Positions 1 through 64,000 of a stretch of DNA of 64,000 nt are shown here, one piece after another. The notes beneath the pieces are model-generated. The model saw nothing but the letters and a program-made list of their open reading frames with translations. It ran no database searches and was not told the DNA's origin. The stretch is taken from contig JAGFBZ010002260.1 in assembly GCA_018398805.1 (NCBI GenBank), forward strand, positions 1,116,001 through 1,180,000, read 5' to 3'. The translations under genes and the position numbers were made by a program. How positions within the stretch are numbered: the stretch's first letter is position 1; each line of letters starts with the position of its first letter. Source of the stretch: Hirundichthys speculiger (Eukaryota; Chordata; Actinopteri; Beloniformes; Exocoetidae).

Positions 1-27222
<27,222 letters not shown>

Positions 27223-28480
27223 ATCTCTCTAGGAAATGATTTCATTTCCCAGCTTCAGGTCTAGATGCAAGCATTTACGAAAGTAACCCCCGATCATCAT
27301 CAACTTGTTCAGCTTCACTGCTACAGCCGTACTACAGCATCATACTCCAGTCATGGCAGAAAGACTCAGTGCAACTGTAATTTTACTCTGCCGTGTTTTC
27401 TGGATCATCTTATCCTAACGTCTTATTTTGAGTACCGAGTAATTTGGTTTAAAGAAATCTTGTAGCCTTAGCCCATAGCCTGACATGCACCCTTACATTT
27501 ACTGTTCACGGTGAGAACTGGCAAACTCACGAGGACTCTTTACGGCGCTCTGAAGGCCTTAGAATCGTTTCATTGATGTCACCGATGGAGAGAGAGGGAA
27601 ACAAAGCAGAGAAACTGTAATTGCTTGCTTTCGGAGTTTTAACCGTTTGGCCATCTCTGTGACAGAACATCGAGGGAATCGCAGATGGAAGAAGTGCAGA
27701 AGCACTTGGGACGTAAGACGTTACCACGGATGCTGAAGATGTGATTTTGCGCCGCTGCTGACTCCTATTTCGGAGAAAATTGCCAGAATTACTTTTTTTT
27801 GTTTGTTTGTTTGTTTTAAAGAGTTATAGATTTATATGCAGTTGTAGATGTTCTTTGTTCCTGATGTGCAAATGCAGCCGCTGAGAAGTGGCATTAAATT
27901 AGAGCCAGTAATGAGTACTGACCCGGATTGAATGTCTGTCTGTTCTAAAGTCCTAAAATGGCAATCGGTTTATAAATGTGAGGATTTGACCTGGACAAAA
28001 CAATTGATTTGAAATACTTTTAAACCTTAAGGAAGCATTTTTCTCGATTGCTAATAATCTTGACTAAATGAGATAAAGACTGTTGAGCATGTTTTTTCCC
28101 CCCCGAATAGGTGTTTAAGCTGCATTTGCACAAGGAAAGGAGTCCTTTTTTTTTTTTAAATCATTATTTTGGTAACAATGTACTGTGCACCTGATTATTT
28201 GATTATCATGCCTAAATACTGTAACGTGCAGTCAGAGATGTTATTGGAGGAGTGAGTCTTCATGAGAGACACCTGAGGGCAGTGGAGCGCTGTTCCTCTA
28301 AAGTGTCTTTATAGCAGAGTCAAGTCTGTTAGAGCCACAGATGGAGCTGTCATTTCCAAGAAAGAGCCAAGAAAGAGTGGCAGGTCTTATATGGACAACA
28401 TAGATGTTGCAGAAACTGCATTTTTCTGTTAATCATATGCAAAAGAAACCAATTTATGTTATTAAAGGTTTTTTTTTTCT
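27223..28480 (+). other. probable jak1 3' untranslated region
   Basis: Sequence after the TAG stop has no coding potential and no repeat. ATTAAA at 28461-28466, followed by a T-rich stretch, is the best poly(A) signal, giving a UTR of about 1.25 kb. AATAAA at 28748-28757 is an alternative. The end is inferred, not observed. Confidence 0.55.
28461..28466 (+). terminator. candidate jak1 poly(A) signal ATTAAA
   Basis: This is the first good signal in T-rich context beyond 1.2 kb of untranslated sequence. Its use is inferred. Confidence 0.45.
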
Positions 28481-28637
28481 TTTGTTCTAACTGTAATCCA
28501 TCAATATTTCAGAAGATGTATCCATGTATTAATCAATGTATGTGGAAGGTCTGTGTCGCTATGAAGACTGAGCCAGAGCTGCTTCACGTGACACCACAAA
28601 GGCATCGTCACAGGACAAACATGTGCTTCAATCCACG

Positions 28638-28643
28638 TTTTAT
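28638..28643 (-). terminator. candidate minus-strand poly(A) signal AATAAA
   Basis: TTTATT on the plus strand reads AATAAA for raver2. If it is used, the raver2 3' UTR would be about 7.8 kb and would come within 200 bases of the jak1 end. Closer candidates occur at about 35712-35735. Confidence 0.3.
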
Positions 28644-29625
28644 TAAGGAATGTAAAAGACAATTCTCTGCTCTAAATAAGAGAAAAGAAATATATAATTT
28701 TTTCAAAAAAAAAAAAGTATCCATAAATACACATTGGAAAAAAATTAAATAAATAAAAGTCAATGTTTGTCTTGTCTAAAGCATTATTATCAATAACTAT
28801 TAAACGGGTTGTTCTATACAATACAGCTGGAAATAGGCATGCTAAAAATGCTGTAGAAATACCGTATTCACAGTAAAACAATATTGATGTCAGTGTGATA
28901 GAAAATTTAGCAAAATCTACAGTATATTTTAGGTCAGAAAAAAAAAATCCACATACTTGCAAAGCAAAAGCCGTTAAAAGAGCAGTAAACACAGCAAATC
29001 TAAAAGTACCTTAAGTCGATAAATGGGTCAGAAAATCTGAAAAATACTGAAGTATTGCAAAGCTGTGATCAAAACACTCACACAGTCATTTACTATTGCA
29101 GAGTCCAGCCTCAACACTGACCGACTGTAATATTCAGGATACATGAAAACAAGAGGAAACCGTTGACACCAGAGCAGGAAATCTGGATTTAAACCTGAAC
29201 TGATTCACCTGTGCTTTTTATTGTACTGAACGACAAAAAGATCTTCTGTTCTGGCGTGAACGAGTTTTCTCCAAGAGTAAAATCTGACCCGGAGGTCAGC
29301 AGCCAGCTCCATGATGAGACAAAGAGAAGGCTTCTGCTTGAACTGTCACCTTTCAGAGACGTGGCTCCTTAACTGAACAATCAGCAGGAAATCACATTGT
29401 TGGTGGCAACAGACAAGATATGAGCCTTCAATCAAACATGGAAAAGAAAAACAAGTTCTACAAAAGCTTATAAGAAGTCAAAACTGTTTCTTTTAAGACC
29501 TTCTGTGTAGTCAATGTTTTTTTATTTTAAGAAATTAAGAAGCATTTTGTGAAAAAGAAAGCATTCAAGGCCAATGTAGACACTTAGAAGCAGACATGGG
29601 ACAACAAGAAATAAATACATAAACT

Positions 29626-29735
29626 CAGGACATGTTTGTGAAGAAGAGCTGTTATTACTGACACAGCTGGATGTGTTATTACTGACACATCCAGCTGTGT
29701 CAGTAATAACAGCTCTTCTTCACATACATGTCCTG
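29626..29735. repeat. long inverted repeat, 50-bp arms, 10-base loop
   Basis: Arms 29626-29675 and 29686-29735 are reverse complements with a single mismatch (GTTTG against GTATG). The loop is TTATTACTGA, itself a copy of a piece of the arm. The right arm overlaps a second palindrome (29726-29740 / 29747-29761). Confidence 0.95.
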
Positions 29736-29761
29736 ACACAGCTGGATGTGTCAGGACATGT
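29726..29761. repeat. second palindrome, 15-bp arms, 6-base loop
   Basis: ACATGTCCTGACACA and TGTGTCAGGACATGT are perfect reverse complements around GCTGGA. It shares its left arm with the end of the larger inverted repeat. Confidence 0.95.
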
Positions 29762-32587
29762 TTGTGAAGAAGAGCTGGATGTGTGAAACCAACTCAATCT
29801 GTGATGAAGGGACCAGACATGGCAAGACGTTTCTCACAAATGTGCTCCGGCGCCCCCTGGCGTCCGTCCAAAGAAATACAGGTCAATAAATGATAAGAGC
29901 GTTTCGTTAGAAGTTACAAAGCTCTTCGTTTCAAGGCTGAAAGCAGGTGAACCTGCATCCAGGTGTTACTTTTATTACGTAACTTCAAAGTTTTCGTGGG
30001 CCAACTAACTCTTATGTCCAACTCAAGGTGCCGACTTCTCTTTAAAACACAACACCAGGCTTATTGCACATTCATGGATCATAATGAGGGTAAAACCGTC
30101 CTGAGATCGAGGGAAAGCTCAAGTGTCACGTGGTATTGCACGCGTCAACCCGTAGGAAAGGTGATGGACGGGCGGGAAGAGAGGGAGGCCCAACGAAGTA
30201 TCATTACGGTGCTTCAGCGGGCAGGTTTACATGTAAAAAATACAGTTTAAACTATTCTGACATATTTACAAGTTTAATGAAATCGACATTTCCCAATCAA
30301 GAAACCGGAAGCTGATTTTACAGCCGGAAGCCACGTCTCTACAACAACAGCAGACTCAGAAATTCAAGCACACATTTGTTTTTTACAGATGTAGCTAGTA
30401 CGTATTACTACTCAGATGTATAATTTATAAATATACTAGCTCACGAAGCCTCATCCTCTAAATAAAATTTCTTTCAGAAAAACAAAACTGTTACAATGAC
30501 ATCATCACCTGATTAATCTAATTGTGATCCATTTAAAAAGAAGCACCTGAACGCCTCATCAGCACTGAGCCTGACGCAGCAGATGCTGATGTAAAGGTCT
30601 ATGAAGGACGCACCTGTGGCTTCAAACTAATTTAGGGAGATGATCACATCATTTCAGACTTTACGTTCACATTTAAAAAGGAAAGACTTAAAAGATAATT
30701 TAACATTTAATTTAACAAGCATCTTTGATGATCTGATGTCACGTCACTTACAAAAATGGCTGTTTTTCCACATTCTTCTTATTCCAAAATCCAAAGATGA
30801 CCATTTCCTTCTTGTGGAATCACAGATAAAAACAGCAGTATAAATTCCTAAGCATTTAGAGAGGAAAAAAAAAATCACCATGAGGCATTTATAGAAAAAT
30901 GTTCACTAGGAACAAATCAATCGGTATGTTGTCGTTTCTTGTTTAGGATTTTGGGAGATCATTTTGGGATCTGGGATCATGGCATCATGAGAGCTGTGTG
31001 AGACGTGATCTGCCTGCCTGGACAGAGAGGAGACGTCTCCTGCGTTGGACACATCTGCAGGTTCCTGCAACATGCAGGGGTCTGGCAGACAGAAGAAGGG
31101 GGGAGGAATAAAAAAAAAAAGAAAGACAAGAAATCCATGCAGGCTGAGCAGCTGGAGCTGTTCTTTCATTTATCTCTTTCTTGCAGCATAAACAGACAGT
31201 GCCAACAGAAGTAAACATCACCTCCAGTCTCATTAACTGCAATTCACTGAATTAAGGCAGCTGAGAAACGAGGGACGCTGAATGAAGTTTTAAATAATCT
31301 TCAAGTTGAGACGTGAGCTCCAGCAAAGCTGCTAGTTTATGGAAACCTGCATCTCAAAGTGACTGGAGAGTCTGAACACTTGTGGAAAAAATGAAATGTG
31401 CTGCACAAACTTCAGCAGGATATTCAGTTTTAAGGTGAACCACTTGTACTACGACGTTCTAACTGTGGTAGGAAATTATTTCTACGCAATTATAAACTAA
31501 ATCTGTTTAATCTTTTGACACCAAAGAAAAAAAAATACACAAATATAATCTGTGAAGAGTGAAAACGCAGCATCAGACCTGCAGAAACTAATTCAGAGGT
31601 CTGTTTTTAATTCTAATTGTGTTTAAATCCAAAAGCACTACCAGATTAACAAACCAAACTGAAGTCCAGCTGCTTAAATAAATAATATTTTAATAATAAA
31701 AGTCACCACAAGAGGTAACTAAATTAGTTTAGGAGGGTTGTCAGTATATGAGTAAACTTCCCCTGAACTTAAAATGATGATTAATTACAGGACTGCTTGG
31801 AGCTTCATAATTTAGAGCTCTCAGGCTGCCTCTAATTATGGAGGAAACAGTGAATTCAAAATTAGACAAAGACATTTTACTGGAGAATGTCGGTGTAGAG
31901 AGGTATGTTGAAAATGACACAGCACATGTATGTAAATAAACAACCGAATAAAGAAAAACAGAAAGGTATGAAGACGGAAACAAAAAAGCTTCGAGACTGT
32001 TACAAGAACACAAAAGGTTCATGAACTCATTTAAATATTTGGCGCAAGACAGCCAATTTAGCCAAGCATCTAAAAAAAAAAAGCACTAAAAAGGAAAAAG
32101 AAGAAAAACATTCCTGGGAGAAGGATGATGTTGGTGATTCTACTGATGTAAAAGATAACGAAGATGATCAGGAAGTGCTCAAACAACAGGAATACAACAA
32201 ACCTCAAACACACAAAGGAAAAATATGAAAATATGAAAATGGAAAAACAACAGATTCCTACTCCACAGATGTCTCCAGGTGCTACAGCAACAGTAAGGAC
32301 TGAGGGTGGTGACACAGACAGTTAATAATGAACCACATGCTGCTGAGAAAACAAACAGAGAAGCAGAAGAGACGGGTTTTGTTTAAGGTCCCATATTACA
32401 CAACTTTTCTCCCTAATTACATTAATCAAGCACCCCAGTAGTCATTTTAGATGAAAGATGTGCTCGGTCATCCAGACTGAATCATCTGTCTTCTGCTCCG
32501 CTCCCCCTGCTGGTCATCGTTACCTTCTTAAATCAGACTACTGTCAGTCACAAGAATGATGACAAAGACTTCTGAACAGAATCTAAA

Positions 32588-32615
32588 GGGGGCGGGGGGG
32601 GGGGGGGGGGGGGGG
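32588..32615 (+). repeat. poly-G tract
   Basis: Five G, one C, then 22 G. It could form a quadruplex, and its length is prone to sequencing error. Confidence 0.9.
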
Positions 32616-35600
32616 ACGACCCCCTGTAGGGGTAGATGAGTGGTTTAATCTGTGCTGATGTAAATTGTGCTTGTGTGAGCATAAAGCTGTTTTGGGGAAA
32701 AAGAAAGCTACAGCTGTTCTTTCAAAACTCTTATTTACTGGGTGTATGACAGGAGAAGCAGAATATGGGACCTTGAGCAATGACAACAAGCTGCTCAAAC
32801 AATCAGTTTGACTTCTGATTGGTGCTTAAATGTGGACTGGATGTAGCGCTTGTTTACAGCTGAATGTTGTAGAGAAAATGTTCCCAACTAGTGACGGGAG
32901 ACCATTAAAATATGTGAAGAATGAAGCACAGCGATGAGAGACAGACTGGAGACGGAGAGACGAGACACCAGATGTGCATTTGGAAATCTGCTGCCTCAGC
33001 TTTTCCTCTTCACGAGCAGCGGCTCCATCTCTGGCCAGAGCACACGCTCCCATCTGGGCTTTTAGAGAGGTGGAGGTGAGTGCAATCATCAGCTGGCCAC
33101 ATTTCAACCACTCACACGGGGAAGCAAATCAAACTGTTGTCCTGGAGCTTAAAATGCATCTAAGTGGTTAGAGTGGATTCAAAGAACATCCGGCCGATGA
33201 AAGCACAGTACGGGAAAAAAAAAAAAAGAAGCAGCAGCAATTACAAGAAGTGCTTAAGAGGGAAAAATGCAGAAGGGCATGGACAGATACCCACTAACGG
33301 GAAAAAAATGTCATCACATGAGAGAAAAAATGTCCACAAACAAACTTCATGAGGTGGATGGAGCTGAATCTGCTCTTCTTAGAACATCAGCATGAAAAGA
33401 CAGGTACAGGTGACTCCAGATGTGTAACCAGCACACTGACAACCAACACGACCAAGTGATGAGTCAAGAGACACAATTAAAGCTTTCTTCACGGTAAAGT
33501 GAGCCTTTAGTCAAACACAGTTAAACACAGAAGCATCAGTAGGGAAGGCCGACGTGAAGCCAAACACACTTTGAGAGGAAGTTGATTTGGAGGCACAGTT
33601 TACAGATATCCTACAGCTTGGGACGTTATTTTGGTGAAGCTGGTTAAACATACAAGCTGAGAAAAAGAAAAGGATTGTGAAAGTGAAAGCATTTAAAATG
33701 AGCTCAGCCTGTAAAGTCAGAAGCAAACAGGAATGCAAATAGAGGTTAGCAGACTAAAATGGAAATACGAAAACCATGCTAGACAGAAAATATATTATGC
33801 ATATGAACAAACAATGGCAACGACTTTAAAATCTAACAATATTAACTCGTGAAGAGATCTGCATGTTCAACGGTGTCAACATTCACAGGTAAATTGTTCA
33901 TATCTTCCATAAATACATAAAAAAATCTGTGGAGGAACACTTCCATAATGGGCCAGTTATTAAATCAGAGATGCAGAATGCATAAAAATGAGAAAATAAG
34001 TGACACAAAACACACATGCTAAGCATCCCCTCACACACACACACGCACACACATGCACAGATGTTTCCCGTCTCTGCTCGTCCAAACGTTTGAAATCCTT
34101 GCCTCGTCCACAGAGAAACTCCTTCGTGGACGCCTGCTTCAGTGAGAGCTTTGATGGACAGATAGAAGACGTGCAACACAATGACACAATCGAACCATGA
34201 AACATGAGACAGCAGACAGACAGCTAATGGAAAACAGGACGACGGGTTTGTGCGTTCGTTTATTGCCCTTCAGATTGATGTTTAGCCATTTTATTGTTAC
34301 GCCACCACCGCCGACACATCACGCCTCGGCGCCGCGAAGATCGCACCACGCATCTGGACCGGGGCGGTGCGCGGGCTTTATCGCAACTCCTGTGTTATTG
34401 GTTAACGCGGTGAGAGGGTGGGGTTGCCATGGTGATGCGAGTGATGTTCTGTCTCAGAAATATATAATCAGATAATAGTGAGAACGATGCAAAGACATAA
34501 AAGACACACAGAAGGCTGTGAGAACGTGCGTGAGCTGGTACCAGGATGTCTGGACTATAAACATTCAAAATAAACTGCTTGTACATTCATGCATCTGCAG
34601 CCTCAGTTATTGCCGGTTTGTTATAGAAGTTTTTGCACGTGAACTTCAGCGTGTAAAATGAAAATAAAACGTCCTCCGGTCTGTGATGAACAAACGCTGC
34701 ACACCGACTCTGCCCGATATATTAATATGGCAGTAGTACAAAAGCTTCACTCATCATTAAAAGGGGGGGGGGGGGTGTTTTTTAGTTTTCTTAAAGAACA
34801 AAATGAAGAAACAGTTGTCTGCTCCTCTTTTAGAAATGATTAATACATTAATACACATGTAAACATGAATGTTTTCTCCACGTTCAGAAGACGTAAACGC
34901 TGAAAACGTTGCTGCAGACTCTCAGCATCCTGCTGCCTGCGAGAAAGCACAGCTCCACTCCTGGTATGATGCTTTTTGAAGTTAAACCTAAAAATCTGCA
35001 CCGTACTGTTTTATAAAAACAGGAAATGATACAGTATGTGCACCGTGGACTTTCAAATGTCACTTCCAAGTACCTGCCGTGAAAATAATACACATCTTTT
35101 GCTCTTGGGTCTGTTCACCGCCTTCAATGAAGAATTTTAATTTTGGCTCAGCAGCACACTCGGGTATGAGGGTTTTTTTGTTTGTTTTTACGACTAAGTG
35201 ATGTGTGCAGGCTTAATTTCTTAAAAAAAAAAAAAAAAAAAAAAAGCTCCTGCTAATTCCAATAAAACTTCCTGGAAAAAAAACTTGGCTTGAAACAGTT
35301 TACAATGAAGAAGAGAGAGAGGACTTTGCCCTTATATTTGGCTTAAATGTTCAAAACCAGATCAAATAAATAGGTACATTATGTCCATACATTATAACTC
35401 CATGTTAATACATTACTTCAATTGCCTTGGAACATTATTATATTATAAATATATAACAGTATTCTGCAGGTTAACAGAAAAATAAAATAAAATAAAAAAT
35501 AATAACTCCTTTTTCATTCATGTGGTACAGCACACTCAAAAAGTGCCCATCACATATGATATTGTCTGTTACGCATGGCTTCATATATTCAATATTACAC

Positions 35601-36414
35601 TGCAGTATTTACACAGCCTTTTATTCCTTTTTTTAATCTCTTAAAAGGTCCATTTGTCAGGGGAAGCTATTGTAAGTCACCACAATTAAGGGCTTTAATT
35701 GGTTCAGGCCCCTTTCTTTTATTTATTTATTTTTATTCTTTTCCTGATGTGCTCCCAGATGTTTGGGATCGTAATGGCTGACACTTCCTACAGATACAGC
35801 ATGGCGACAGGCACGACACACGCGTCCGCTCTCATTCTGAGAGGGGAGCTCTACGGAGGAGCCCGGGTGATGAAAGGCAGTGAAGCGGGAACAAACGGAT
35901 GTCGGTCTGACTGACGAATCAAAGCGTGACTGTGCAACATCAGACGCATCAGACAGGGAGAGACCTGACGCTAGCAGCGGCTCTAAGACAGCCTCGGCGG
36001 GCGGAAAGACCACCTGCCCGTGTTCACAAAAGCAGCGTAGACGTACAGATACAATATACTTTAGTTTACATTATATTAGAAAAAATGTACAAGATAATAT
36101 TAGTTAAATACAGTTGATACACTGACTGAGAAACAACAGTTTCAGTTAAATAGTTAAGGCTTGAACAGGACAAAAGCAACGCGTGTGTGTATGCATGTGT
36201 GTATGTAAGTGTACATAAGTGCCAAAATAAAAAAAAAAAAAACAAAAACAAAAAAGCACTATGGCTTGCTTTCACTTGAGCCATTTGCAGCCCTAATTTG
36301 ACTTAACTTATTTCCAACCGCTGGGATGCAAAATGGCATTTGCAGAAAGGCCACTAGAGGGAGCTGTTTATGCCTCCCTCCCCAAGCTGTAGGTTTTAAG
36401 GTGGTTTGGTTAAT

Positions 36415-62381
<25,967 letters not shown>

Positions 62382-64000
62382 CTGGAGGATACAAAATAAT
62401 GATAGCAATGACTTTGAAAGGTCTTTCACCCAGCTGGGAACTTGGCCCGCTTTTCCTCACCTTCGGTAAAGTTCTGCTGGAGCGCGTACGCATACTATAA
62501 ACACACGATATGTTAATTGTTTTAAATAAAAAATAATTTATGCTTCCACGGCAACTCTGCCTCCAACAAAAGTTTAATTCAACTTCTAACGTTTCACTGC
62601 TTCATTTTTTTTCCCGCCTCTAAAAGATCTTTTTTATATGCGCAACGGGCACTGAGCAGTACCCTTCACGTGCTTTGAACTAATCCAGTTAATGCGAGGC
62701 CTACATTTATTTAGTTATGGGTTATATGGACAAGCTGTTGGCTTTGCCGTCTGCTCACCTGTTCAAGTGCTTAATTAAAATGTAAAAGCATTCCTCTCAT
62801 GTTTGCAGAGCTTGTCAGTTCATAGAAAAAAGAAGTCAATCAACTTAAAAGACTTATCTTATTAAATGCAACAGCTTTGTAGTTCAGGCATCAGATCATT
62901 TAGCACCACAGCGGCTCTTAGGGTTTGTAGTGTCTTCTCACGCTTACAGCTTGGATTTTTTGCTTCATAAATGACATAAAATAAACTATTTGGGAAAATA
63001 TATAACACCTGGGTTGATCGCATCAGAGAGTGTTCAACAACTGCAGTGTTGAGCTGATAAGGGCATAACCTGTGCATCATCTATATATCTATTCATTGTA
63101 TATATAGCTTAAATGTATAGTGAGGGATTTTTGTGAATAACCTCCAAGGTAAACTGGATAAGTTATCTGCTGCATAAATGAAAGTGATCATCTCACCCTC
63201 CCAATTTAAAAAAAAAAAAAAAAAAAAGCAAAGTTGAAATAAACAAAAAATAAGCAAACAATATAAAAGACATTTCACCTCATCAATCCTCCATCAATGC
63301 TTCAGGGAAACACGTAAACATATACACAGTGTTATTTGAGAAAGCTTAAAGCAAAATAAATACCGCTCTAAACAGAATAAAAATCTAACAACAGAGTATC
63401 CATGTTCGGTTTAATGTCTGATGTTAATGCAATGATATCATATCTCTGAGGCCACTTCTCAATGATTGGATCACAGACCACGAACATTACTTTAAAAACA
63501 CTGAATTCTCTTACGAAAACAGTTGCTCTGTATCTGAGAAGCAGCTAAATACTGCAGGCAGATTAAAGTATCGTAGTCATTAATGGCCAAGGCTATGTTA
63601 AGAACTAATGGCTTGTCGTTCAAACACATCCTTTTGCTCTATTTCTAAATTAATGCTCATTCCAAATATGAAAAATTACAACCCTGGTCCATTATGCATC
63701 TTAGAAGTCAAGTAAGTGATATCTTGTATCCATAATTTCAGAAATCTGTACATTTAGAGGTTCTGAGGCCTGAAAAGGGAAAAGCAAAGTCTAACCATTT
63801 CATTGAACAACACAAAACGTAAATAAGATGACGGATGAATCTACATTTGTGCATACTTTTCATTTCTTTTGGAGTCATTGTGTCCACAGCGAAGTTGAAC
63901 AGTCACAGAGGGAATCTGATTTTGAGCCACGATATTGGCTCATCGTGTTAACAAACAGAGAATTACGGTTCTGACATATTCCAAATATATGAAAACAACA
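62382..64000 (-). other. raver2 intron at window edge
   Basis: I looked for the preceding RRM3 exon (human CLCIDKLP region) and did not find it. AT-rich, with an A run at about 63207-63226. Confidence 0.65.

Larger units (their letters stand above)
28760..36414. other. interval between jak1 and raver2 stop codons
   Basis: No coding exon is seen on either strand. The interval probably contains the raver2 3' UTR (right part). It holds the long inverted repeat at 29626-29761, a G run at 32588-32615, a G12 run near 34765 and an A run of about 22 near 35222-35245. Confidence 0.6.

Noticed and set aside
29626..29761. CRISPR-like repeat array
   Set aside because: The repeats are inverted, not direct with spacers, and the DNA is a vertebrate genome.
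35723..36013. Overlapping open frames on both strands near 35.7-36.1 kb
   Set aside because: The GC-richer stretch gives frames on both strands, but none has recognisable motifs or splice context. It is more likely raver2 3' UTR or intergenic.

Overview
This window is vertebrate nuclear DNA, almost certainly from a teleost fish. The genes are split into short exons with consensus GT/AG borders. The introns are AT-rich and full of fish-type repeats: hAT, Tc1/mariner and Harbinger-like DNA transposons, tRNA-derived SINEs, truncated LINE tails and microsatellites. Two protein-coding genes lie tail to tail. There is no sign of prokaryotic or viral genes, rRNA, tRNA genes or CRISPR arrays.

Positions 1-27222 (+ strand) hold 24 coding exons of jak1, the Janus tyrosine kinase. 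They run from just inside the FERM domain to the stop codon: FERM, SH2, JH2 pseudokinase, JH1 kinase. Exon phases agree at every junction except the first. Exon 1 (1-62) carries an apparent one-base frame shift, which may be a base-call error, an allele or real damage. A 3' UTR of about 1.25 kb probably follows, with ATTAAA at 28461.

Positions 62381 down to 36415 (- strand) hold 12 coding exons of raver2, an RRM protein that works with PTB. They run from RRM3 through two PTB-binding SLLG-type motifs to the C-terminal KRKR tail. Exons upstream of RRM3 (start codon, RRM1, RRM2) lie beyond 64000. Compared with mammalian RAVER2 as I recall it, four extra exons between the second PTB motif and the tail add about 204 residues of Tyr/Gln/Ala/Pro-rich, prion-like sequence. 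JAK1 next to RAVER2 is the known vertebrate arrangement, which supports both names.

The interval 27223-36414 between the stop codons holds the jak1 3' UTR, an uncertain part of the raver2 3' UTR, and a striking 50-bp-armed inverted repeat at 29626-29735.

Mobile elements with visible borders are: hAT-type elements with 8-bp target duplications at 6428-7573, 13867-15039, 25127-25789 and 60250-60764; a Tc1-like element at 46556-48133 with a broken transposase; a Harbinger-like element at 42522-44871 with another inverted-repeat element nested at 43864-44683; a 169-bp truncated retroposon with a perfect 10-bp duplication at 38320-38488; and two tRNA-type SINE copies on the minus strand. Two related hAT copies, in the same orientation, each end only 23-38 bp before a jak1 exon, so they have replaced most of the branch-point region there.

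I found no clearly new multi-gene system. The best leads are the raver2 low-complexity exons, the transposon ends abutting jak1 splice acceptors, the long hairpin between the genes and the exon 1 frame break.
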